Shown: piece after piece, positions 1-5,584 of the stretch
Layout of the letters: each line of letters opens with the position of its first letter
Position numbering within the stretch: position 1 is the first letter of the stretch
Source: an uncultured Synergistaceae bacterium
GTDB taxonomy: Bacteria > Synergistota > Synergistia > Synergistales > Aminobacteriaceae
Assembly (NCBI GenBank): GCA_937870605.1
Contig: CALMZW010000210.1
Span: 1-8,387 of the forward strand
Reading direction: 5' to 3'
Length of the DNA stretch: 8,387 bases
Notes under the pieces: generated by a model
What the model was told of the DNA's origin: nothing
Database searches by the model: none
The model's input: the letters and a program-made list of their open reading frames with translations, nothing else
Position numbers and translations under genes: made by a program

Positions 1-124
1 CGCCGCCGAACATCGGGGTCACCACTTCGACGCGATAGGTCTTTTCCCGCCTCCCGAGCGGAATGACAGCGTTCTCTCCGCCTGGAGCACTCGGTGCTTC
101 ACACGTGATTTTTCTCGGCACCAT
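1..124 (-). CDS. cmr1: Probable Cmr1, type III-B CRISPR RAMP protein (N-terminus only)
   Basis: Only the first 41 codons are in the window; the gene runs off the left edge. The start is the ATG at 124, which has an AAAGGAG Shine-Dalgarno at 136-130 with a 5-nt spacer. After a short, probably disordered leader rich in Pro and Gly, the protein enters a strand reading TYRVEVVTPMFGG (residues 29-41). A hydrophobic beta strand ending in TP-M/L/I-F-x-GG is the usual first strand and glycine turn of Cmr1, the RRM-fold (RAMP) subunit that caps the 3' side of the crRNA in the Cmr complex. It lies downstream of the helicase on the same strand, but a promoter-like sequence of its own precedes it. The family is inferred from this one motif. 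Another RAMP protein starting the same way is possible, but a cas RAMP gene is likely. Confidence 0.72.
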   Translation of the reverse strand, partial: MVPRKITCEAPSAPGGENAVIPLGRREKTYRVEVVTPMFGG

Positions 125-185
125 GGTCACTCCTTTCAAATTTGGATTTCCTGACCTTCCATTGAATGATTCTCGTTTATTGCGA

Positions 186-220
186 CGCCTGAGTGCGAGG
201 TGTTCATTCGCACACAGGCG
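186..220. repeat. 13-bp inverted repeat (hairpin) in the cmr1 leader
   Basis: CGCCTGAGTGCGA (186-198) and TCGCACACAGGCG (208-220) pair at 12 of 13 positions around a 9-nt loop. Read on the minus strand the hairpin would sit about 15 nt after the predicted cmr1 transcription start, well upstream of the ribosome binding site, and is not followed by a T-run. Read on the plus strand it is followed by TTTCTTTAC, which resembles a weak intrinsic terminator, although no plus-strand gene ends here. It could be a 5'-UTR regulatory or stabilising structure, a barrier to antisense transcription, or a protein-binding site. Confidence 0.6.
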
Positions 221-241
221 TTTCTTTACATTTTCTTTTGA

Positions 242-270
242 ATTATACTCCGCCTCCAGTACTATTGAAA
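242..270 (-). promoter_or_regulatory. Putative sigma70-type promoter for cmr1
   Basis: On the minus strand a perfect TATAAT (247-242) lies 17 nt downstream of TTTCAA (270-265), which matches three of six -35 consensus positions. Transcription would start near 235, giving a leader of about 110 nt before the cmr1 ATG that contains the 220-186 hairpin. The perfect -10 and correct spacing support it; the -35 is weak and the region is AT-rich, so chance is possible. Confidence 0.42.
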
Positions 271-318
271 TGAAGGCTTTCGTCCTATTTCCAATTATTA
301 AATTCGGTGATTCGATGT

Positions 319-2907
319 CTAGGTTTCCCTGCTTTCGCCGGTGTTGACGTTATAGTGCAACATCTTTGTATCCGCAGAGGGGATGACGATATTCCACGGA
401 ACCGTCCAGCGAACCCCCTCGCGTTTCGGCTCCAGCGTATATATGATTCCTTTGGGAGTATATGCGAACGACAGCACGCGGACGTCTTCATAGATACGCG
501 TGACGCCGTCGTGAAGCAACGCGAGTTCACCCGGGGCCACGACGCGGACCCATTCGTTTTCGTCGCTTCCTTCGGAAGATTCTTCGGTGTATTCGCTTTG
601 TCCCGTGGCTTCGTGAAGCAACGGGATTTCTGTTTTCATTTCGAGGATGCTCCGTGCGATGGCCGGAGCGTCATTCTTTTCGGCAAGCCGTCCCGCTTCG
701 TCGAAGATTTCCTCCAGGCGCGAGGGAATCTGCTTGGTGAGCCGCATGGATCCAAAAGCGGAATCGTAGATCGAAAAGCCGCGGACGGGGCGCCCCACGC
801 CGAGCGGAGACGAATTGCCGAAGAAACTTCCCCAACCGACGTCTCCTTCCCTGATTTGACAAATGGCGCAAAAGGCGTCGCACACATAGCGTCCGACGTG
901 ATCGCGCATGATCTCTTCCGGAAAGGAGAATGTCACGCCGGTCGTGTGGAGGAAACGATTCAGCGGCGTTTGGGAATAGCTGCTGGCCGTCCCGTAGTTT
1001 TCGTCACGGATCAGTTTTCGCCCGATGGTTTCCCGAAAACCGACGACCCGCTCCGATACCTGGATGTTGCTTTCGCAGACGAAGGCCGAATCGGACTTCA
1101 GCAAGACGTAGGGATCGGGAAACGACGGGAATACCGCTTTCTGGGTTTTGGCCGTCGTTCGCGCGATGGTTCGCGTGGCGCGAACGCTGATCTGTCCGGC
1201 GCCGTGCATGATCCGGTTCACGCGGTAGGGTTGTGCGAGGTAGCGATAGATCGCGCCGGGATACCCTTCGCGAAGAACCTGCGAATAGGTGAGGGATCCC
1301 ATGTTCCCTCCCGCGAGCGCGACCTGGTAGTTTTTTTCGACGCACGTCCGCAGCGGAAAGGCGTGGTGCGGGCTTTCGGCAGCCTGCTGTTTGAGGGGAT
1401 AGAGGTCCAGCGGTATCGGCGAGACCGGGTGACGCTCGTTTTCGAGCAGGTCGCGGAACGCCTCGTTGAGATCAGAGAACGGCGCGTTGGAATACGCGTC
1501 CGTCGCCGGATTCTTGCTTTCTTCGGCCGCGCACAGGACGTTTGCGTACCGGATGAATTCATTGTCCAGGTAGAGCCAGTTCGGCGACAGGGGACGGTCG
1601 AGGTATTGCCGGAGCCCTATCCGCGCAACCCGGTCGTCCGTATCGATTACGACGATGAGCCCGTGGCAGTGTCGCCCGGCTCTTCCGGCCCTCTGAAGGA
1701 AGGACTGGGCCGACGAGGGAGCCCCGATCATGACGACGAGAGCGATGTCTCCGATGTCGATTCCGAGTTCCAACGCGCTCGTCGACACGACGCCCCTCAG
1801 GCGTCCCTGCATCAAGGCCTGCTGGATTTCGGAACGGCACTCGTCTTCGTAGCCGGATCTGTAGGGCAGAACGCCCGGTTGTTCGATACGTTCGGCGCCG
1901 TTCGCCGAGTCTTCGGTCTCTCCGTCTCCGGGTTCTTCTTCACCGGGTTCTTCTTCACCGGGACAGTTCTCTAAGGCTTCGGCCGAGTCGACGGGATGAA
2001 ACGGCGTTCGGGCTTCGGAAACAAGTTCCTCGACCCTCTTTCTGGAATCGGTGAATACGATGAATCGTCCGGTGTCGCCGGATTCGTCGCCGCTCGCGAT
2101 CCGCCTCAGAAACTCACGCACCGCGGCGCTTCTCGACGCCCCCGGGCAGAGGAGGATTGTCTTCCCGTAGGCTATGGCCCCGTCATCCTCCGGGCCAATC
2201 ACGTCGAACGGGAGTCCCGTGAGCTGCCTGAGGAAGCTTTCCGGCGCTTCGATGGTCGCCGTGCCGGCGATTATCTGCTTTTCCCCGGCGAGCGCCCGGA
2301 ATCTGCGGACGAGATAGGCCATGTTGGTGCCGAAAACGCCGTCGTAGATATGAGCTTCATCGAGGATGACCATTCCCGCGTTGCGGAGAAAGGCGCCGGC
2401 TTCCGGCTCGCCCGCAGCGGGAAGAAGCCAGGCATGGAACACGTCGGGGGTCATGAGGAGGATTCGCGCCTTTTGAAGGCGATTCTTCCGCTCCCGCACC
2501 GGAACGCTTCCGTCGATGATCTGGACGTCGATCCCCGTGCCGTCGACGGCGGAACGCCATTTTATCGCCTGGTCGTTCAGAAGCGCCCGCATCGGATACA
2601 GGGCGACGACCGTCGATTGACGGTTTCGGAGGAGCATCGACGTCGCAAGAGACGTGAAGACCAGCGTCTTTCCCGACGCCGTTCCGGTCGAGATGCACAC
2701 GTTCCGGCCGTTGAGCCCGGCTTCTATCGCCGCGCTCTGATGCGAATACAGTCCGCCGGGGTATTCCCGCGACAGAGCATCCCGCACGAGCGGGTGAAGC
2801 GCGGGAATCGGAGCAAACGAGGGGGCTTTCGGAGAAAGCCCAGCCTCATCGATGACCGGAATCCCAGCCTCTTCAAGCGCTGTTCGGACGAACTGATTCA
2901 TCGTCAT
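319..2907 (-). CDS. SF2 DEAH-box helicase, MrfA/YprA/Hrq1-like, with degenerate DUF1998 region
   Basis: An 862-residue ATP-dependent nucleic-acid helicase or translocase. Visible motifs are a Q-like motif YSHQ (54-57), Walker A TGTASGKT (74-81), DEAH at 183-186 within LDEAHIYDGVFG, GTATIEAP (215-222), FIVFTDSRKRVEEL (motif IV, about 282-295), STSALELGID (375-384) and QRAGRAGR (405-412). TGTASGK, DEAH-x-Y-x-GVFG and the later YPGAIYRYL block (549-556) are hallmarks of the MrfA/YprA/Hrq1 group, which includes DNA repair helicases. The FSIYDSAFGSMRLT segment (711-724) resembles the YDxxPGGxGL part of DUF1998. The family's C-terminal four-cysteine cluster is not seen; C676, C680 and C683 are the only clustered cysteines. 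The C-terminus (about 785-850) is beta-rich and unassigned. A GEEEP repeat lies between the two RecA lobes. The start at 2907 is chosen for its ribosome binding site. Co-directional with the small gene upstream and cmr1 downstream, it may serve the CRISPR system. Helicase confidence is very high, subfamily high. Confidence 0.93.
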   Translation of the reverse strand: MTMNQFVRTALEEAGIPVIDEAGLSPKAPSFAPIPALHPLVRDALSREYPGGLYSHQSAAIEAGLNGRNVCISTGTASGKTLVFTSLATSMLLRNRQSTVVALYPMRALLNDQAIKWRSAVDGTGIDVQIIDGSVPVRERKNRLQKARILLMTPDVFHAWLLPAAGEPEAGAFLRNAGMVILDEAHIYDGVFGTNMAYLVRRFRALAGEKQIIAGTATIEAPESFLRQLTGLPFDVIGPEDDGAIAYGKTILLCPGASRSAAVREFLRRIASGDESGDTGRFIVFTDSRKRVEELVSEARTPFHPVDSAEALENCPGEEEPGEEEPGDGETEDSANGAERIEQPGVLPYRSGYEDECRSEIQQALMQGRLRGVVSTSALELGIDIGDIALVVMIGAPSSAQSFLQRAGRAGRHCHGLIVVIDTDDRVARIGLRQYLDRPLSPNWLYLDNEFIRYANVLCAAEESKNPATDAYSNAPFSDLNEAFRDLLENERHPVSPIPLDLYPLKQQAAESPHHAFPLRTCVEKNYQVALAGGNMGSLTYSQVLREGYPGAIYRYLAQPYRVNRIMHGAGQISVRATRTIARTTAKTQKAVFPSFPDPYVLLKSDSAFVCESNIQVSERVVGFRETIGRKLIRDENYGTASSYSQTPLNRFLHTTGVTFSFPEEIMRDHVGRYVCDAFCAICQIREGDVGWGSFFGNSSPLGVGRPVRGFSIYDSAFGSMRLTKQIPSRLEEIFDEAGRLAEKNDAPAIARSILEMKTEIPLLHEATGQSEYTEESSEGSDENEWVRVVAPGELALLHDGVTRIYEDVRVLSFAYTPKGIIYTLEPKREGVRWTVPWNIVIPSADTKMLHYNVNTGESRET
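1928..1962. repeat. 15-bp tandem repeat inside the helicase gene
   Basis: The unit CCGGGTTCTTCTTCA occurs twice exactly (1928-1942, 1943-1957), followed by the first five bases of a third copy. It is in frame and encodes GEEEP repeats in an acidic segment (about residues 316-333) between helicase motifs IV and V. It probably marks a flexible, length-variable surface linker rather than a regulatory element. Confidence 0.85.
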
Positions 2908-2915
2908 TCGTAACG

Positions 2916-2923
2916 CCTCCTTT
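2916..2923 (-). promoter_or_regulatory. Ribosome binding site fixing the helicase start
   Basis: AAAGGAGG on the minus strand is followed after 8 nt by ATGACGATG at 2907. The in-frame ATG 39 nt further upstream (2946) has no comparable site, and the intervening residues would be encoded across this Shine-Dalgarno, so 2907 is the better start. Confidence 0.85.
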
Positions 2924-2982
2924 CTGAGATTGTTGCGCCATATCACCTCATTCCGCTCGGACGCTTTCCTGTCCGGCGCGCG

Positions 2983-3129
2983 TTACTGACTTTCGCGCCG
3001 ATATTCCCTAATGATTTCCCCGGCATTGCGACGATGCCCCTTCGAGGCCGCGCGCTTGACCTTCAGGCGGGCGCGCCTCGTCGACGCGGTATACATCCAT
3101 GAATCCTGCTTGCACATGGGCTTCCCCAT
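2983..3129 (-). CDS. Small basic protein of 48 residues, function unknown
   Basis: A short gene starting with ATG at 3129 behind AAAGGAGTGA (AAAGGAG at 3144-3138, 8-nt spacer), the same GAAAGGAGTGA string that precedes cmr1. Roughly three quarters of its codons end in G or C, as in the neighbouring genes, which supports real coding. The product begins MGKPMCKQDSWMYTAS and then becomes very basic, with many Arg and Lys and almost no acidic residues before GEIIREYRRESQ. Two cysteine-free thirds and no signal peptide or membrane segment argue for a soluble nucleic-acid-binding peptide, although this is inference. It ends 75 bp before the helicase start on the same strand, so the two are probably co-transcribed. 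I do not recognise the family. Candidates are a small crRNA/RNA-binding accessory protein, a polymerase or helicase cofactor, or a regulator of the divergent promoter. Confidence 0.68.
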   Translation of the reverse strand: MGKPMCKQDSWMYTASTRRARLKVKRAASKGHRRNAGEIIREYRRESQ

Positions 3130-3212
3130 GAGCCTCACTCCTTTCCGTACAAAGAGTACGCTTTTCAGACGACAGGTTATGTCGGTGTCCCTTTTCTCAC
3201 AAAGGGGTATAC

Positions 3213-3241
3213 TTGGATCAAGAGTATGCCTTCTATTTAAT
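3213..3241 (+). promoter_or_regulatory. Putative promoter of the CARF-HD / polymerase unit
   Basis: TTGGAT (3213-3218) and TTTAAT (3236-3241) are separated by 17 nt, with three of six and five of six matches to the sigma70 consensus. Transcription would begin near 3248, leaving a short leader of about 36 nt before the GTG at 3284, which agrees with that start choice. Confidence 0.42.
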
Positions 3242-3269
3242 GATTCATTCGGTGAAGGAACGAGATGTG

Positions 3270-3276
3270 AAGGGGG
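3270..3276 (+). promoter_or_regulatory. Ribosome binding site deciding the CARF-HD start
   Basis: AAGGGGG lies 7 nt upstream of the in-frame GTG at 3284. This start places the first CARF strand (KVCMLCPVGTSL) at residues 6-17, as expected for the family. Longer readings back to 3011 run antisense through the small basic gene and upstream of the predicted promoter. Confidence 0.6.
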
Positions 3277-3283
3277 CGGTTGT

Positions 3284-5584
3284 GTGTCGGGGACGAGAAA
3301 GGTGTGCATGCTGTGTCCAGTCGGAACGTCACTTGGTGGAAACCTGGACAGGAATGACACAAAAACGAAAGAGGCGACTGAAACGTTGTCCAAGCCTGAA
3401 TCGGCGGCTCTTTTCCAACGGGAAAACGTTGATACGCAGGCATATCCCTTCTTATCGGGGTATCTGAATCCACGTTCGAAAGCGTCCTGGGAGCTCATCT
3501 ATCGCGGCGTCCCAGAGGATTCGAGCGGTCACGTCAGGGCGAAGCGGTATCCGACGGCAGAGTTGCAGAGCACTGTCCGATGGCTGGCGGATCTTGAAGA
3601 CAAAGATGCTTTCTCTCACCCCCTCTCGTTGCGTTTCGTCTTTTTCCATTCGGAAGCCTTGATGTCCAGAAAAACGGCGGAACTCGCCGGACTCTATCTT
3701 CAGCTTCTTCTCGGTCCGGAGAGAACAAACAACTTCTTCCGATCCTCTCTTGCAGAGAAAAATCCAATCGAGATCGAGGAACTCGCTATCAAGGTGAACG
3801 ATCGCCAGTCATTCCTGAAGAGCGTCTCGGAACTGTTCGAGAGGTTCGATTTTTATCTCGAAGAGGCGCGAAAGAATGACGAAGAGGTGATCATCAACAC
3901 TTCGGGGGGCTATAAAGGACTCGCCGCGTATTCGGTTCTCTACGCGCAACTTCACGAGCTTCCCGCCATTTACTCGTTTGAAGCCGAGGATTCCCGGTCT
4001 GTCGAGCTGGCAGCCTTGCCGGTTTCCTACGCAATTTCCGAACTCGACGAGGAGATGAATGTCCTCAAGGCGCTGCATGCAGGAGGACCGGAGGTTGAAG
4101 GATTTCTCGAAAAATGCGCGGGATCCCTTCCGCCATGGATGCACAGCCTTCTGACCGATGAGAGGAAGCCTTCTTTCGGCGGTCTCACGAAAACGCTTCT
4201 CGAGCGCCACGGAAAGAAACGCGAGTACGAAGGCGGACACGGCCGTTTTCTTCTTGGAAAGCTGCGCGATTGCGGGAGCGAAGGTCGCCGCTATGCCGAG
4301 TATCTTCAGAAGCGAATCGCCGGCAACTGGTCGGAGCTGTGGCTCGGCGACCAGATACCGGAAACCGTCGAACACAGCCGAAGACATTCCAAGCGCCTCA
4401 TGGAGGTCGCGGGGAATCTTTTCCGCTGCGTCCCGGATACTCTGGAGAAACTTGGCATGTTTGAACCGAAAGTATTGGCGCTTTTCATTGCGTGCATCTA
4501 CCTTCACGATATCGGACATACGGCGGTGAGTTTCCCGGTCCGAAAAGACGGGTCGGGTGCCTTCCCGCTCGGACTCTTCCCCTCTGCGGTTCGAGAAGTG
4601 CATCACATCCTTTCCCGCGACATGATCCTCGAATTCGCGGACGACCTTTTCGATTCCAAAGGGTCGGAGGAAGCCGCTCTTGATGTCGGTTTTCTCAAGA
4701 AGCTCGTCCCGTTGGTATGCTCGTATCACAGAGGCTATACAAAGCTGGAGAATGATGGCGTGGCCCAGCCAAATAGAGCGATCCAAAGCGTCGGTCGCTT
4801 CCTGTACGAAGAGAGCTTTGAAACGACATTGAGCCCTCTGGAGAAAACTTGCGCCTCAGAATATATATACAATCTATCAGTGAATAAAGTCTTGATTGCG
4901 GCCGCATTGTTGCGGATAATCGACGGTTGCGACGTTCAAGTGGACCGAACCGTCGATGCCGTGTATTTCGACGCGCGGAAGCGGCGCACGCTTCTTGAGG
5001 CGCGGCATCTTGGAAACCGTCTTGCCGGACTGAAGGGAACTCTTCCGGATTCTCTCGAGAAAACCTGTCTTGAAGTCACACAAACCGGAGAACGACTCTT
5101 CGGGAATAACTCCGAAAATGAAAAAGAATCTCTTGATGCCTTCGGAGAGACAATCAAAGGAATTTACCCGAAGGTGTTTGAGGCTCTTGACGCTCTCAAA
5201 AAGACGGCGGGCGGCATGCGACTGATGGAGAATCATTCGCCGAAACTCTTCCATGCCCTTTCGCTCGCGAACCGGGTCGCGTTCAAATGGGAACAGTTTC
5301 TTCACTTCGACAAGCACCGCCTCGTGAGCACAGTGCTCCCCGTTCCGGGCGACACAGAAAACAGCGTCGTGATGACGATCTTCCCGCAAGAAACAGGAGG
5401 GGATTCCAGGAAGGAGTTTCAGTCGCTTCGGGACGACAAACTGAAAGACATCCGGAAAGACATCCAGAATGAATACGACAAGGTTTCTCATATTTTATTA
5501 GGCAATCTTACGGTGAAAGTTGATGTCGCGTCCTCATCGGGCAAGCTCCGAACGGAAGAAAATGATGGCTCAATCATTCATTGA
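3284..5584 (+). CDS. CARF-HD protein, predicted cyclic-oligoadenylate-responsive phosphohydrolase
   Basis: A 766-residue ring-messenger effector candidate. An N-terminal CARF (Rossmann-like) domain is shown by VCMLCPVGTSLGGN (7-20), matching the VGTSL first strand and loop, and by VIINTSGGYKG (202-212), matching the N-x-TGG-[FY]-K ligand-binding motif of the Csm6/Csx1/Card1-like families. A linker of about 110 residues follows. An HD domain has H364 and H368 (EHSRRHSKRL), H408-D409 (YLHDIGH), H440-H441 (VHHILSRD), H482 (SYHRGY) and D547 (RIIDGCD), a full set of likely metal ligands. The last 200 residues (LHFDKHRLVS, then a charged helix) resemble the C-terminal part of HD proteins seen in other conflict systems. 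Known for the family: CARF domains bind cyclic oligoadenylates made by Cas10, and CARF-HD fusions exist in type III loci. Inferred: messenger binding switches the HD hydrolase, whose substrate (nucleotide, cyclic nucleotide or nucleic acid) cannot be read from the sequence. It overlaps the polymerase gene by 23 bp, suggesting translational coupling. No transmembrane segment is evident. Confidence 0.85.
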   Translation: MSGTRKVCMLCPVGTSLGGNLDRNDTKTKEATETLSKPESAALFQRENVDTQAYPFLSGYLNPRSKASWELIYRGVPEDSSGHVRAKRYPTAELQSTVRWLADLEDKDAFSHPLSLRFVFFHSEALMSRKTAELAGLYLQLLLGPERTNNFFRSSLAEKNPIEIEELAIKVNDRQSFLKSVSELFERFDFYLEEARKNDEEVIINTSGGYKGLAAYSVLYAQLHELPAIYSFEAEDSRSVELAALPVSYAISELDEEMNVLKALHAGGPEVEGFLEKCAGSLPPWMHSLLTDERKPSFGGLTKTLLERHGKKREYEGGHGRFLLGKLRDCGSEGRRYAEYLQKRIAGNWSELWLGDQIPETVEHSRRHSKRLMEVAGNLFRCVPDTLEKLGMFEPKVLALFIACIYLHDIGHTAVSFPVRKDGSGAFPLGLFPSAVREVHHILSRDMILEFADDLFDSKGSEEAALDVGFLKKLVPLVCSYHRGYTKLENDGVAQPNRAIQSVGRFLYEESFETTLSPLEKTCASEYIYNLSVNKVLIAAALLRIIDGCDVQVDRTVDAVYFDARKRRTLLEARHLGNRLAGLKGTLPDSLEKTCLEVTQTGERLFGNNSENEKESLDAFGETIKGIYPKVFEALDALKKTAGGMRLMENHSPKLFHALSLANRVAFKWEQFLHFDKHRLVSTVLPVPGDTENSVVMTIFPQETGGDSRKEFQSLRDDKLKDIRKDIQNEYDKVSHILLGNLTVKVDVASSSGKLRTEENDGSIIH

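Larger units (their letters stand above)
3130..3283. promoter_or_regulatory. Divergent intergenic control region with repeated AAGAGTAY-like half-sites
   Basis: This 154-bp AT-richer stretch separates the start codons of the two divergent units. Three similar elements lie on the plus strand: AAAGAGTACGC (3151-3161), AAAGGGGTATAC (3201-3212) and AAGAGTATGC (3220-3229). CGTAC-AAAGA-GTACG (3146-3160) is a perfect 5-bp palindrome, and ATACTTGGATCAAGAGTAT (3209-3227) is an imperfect one. The latter overlaps the -35 of the rightward promoter. This is compatible with an operator serving both units. No regulator gene is recognised in the window. I found no convincing minus-strand promoter here. Confidence 0.4.

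Noticed and set aside
186..227. Intrinsic terminator on the plus strand
   Set aside because: The stem is strong and followed by TTTCTTT, but no plus-strand gene ends upstream and the T-run is broken, so I list it only as a hairpin.
307..1974. A 555-codon open frame on the plus strand
   Set aside because: It lies antisense to the helicase gene, has no recognisable domain, and its composition is that of a GC-rich complementary-strand shadow; the helicase motifs on the minus strand are unmistakable.
1996..2913. A 305-codon plus-strand open frame
   Set aside because: It is antisense to the helicase ATPase motifs, with no domain signature; a shadow of high GC content.
3160..3200. Minus-strand promoter TTGTGA (3202-3197) / TAACCT, 17-nt spacing, for the small gene and helicase
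   Set aside because: The -10 matches only three of six consensus positions and no alternative is better, so it is not supported.
3011..3283. N-terminal extension of the CARF-HD protein back to an ATG at 3011
   Set aside because: It would overlap the small basic gene and the predicted promoter, has no family-like sequence, and the CARF fold begins right after the GTG at 3284.
3130..3498. Longer version of the small minus-strand gene starting at 3498
   Set aside because: The extra 123 residues run antisense through the divergent promoter and the CARF-HD start; only the last 48 codons have a good ribosome binding site.
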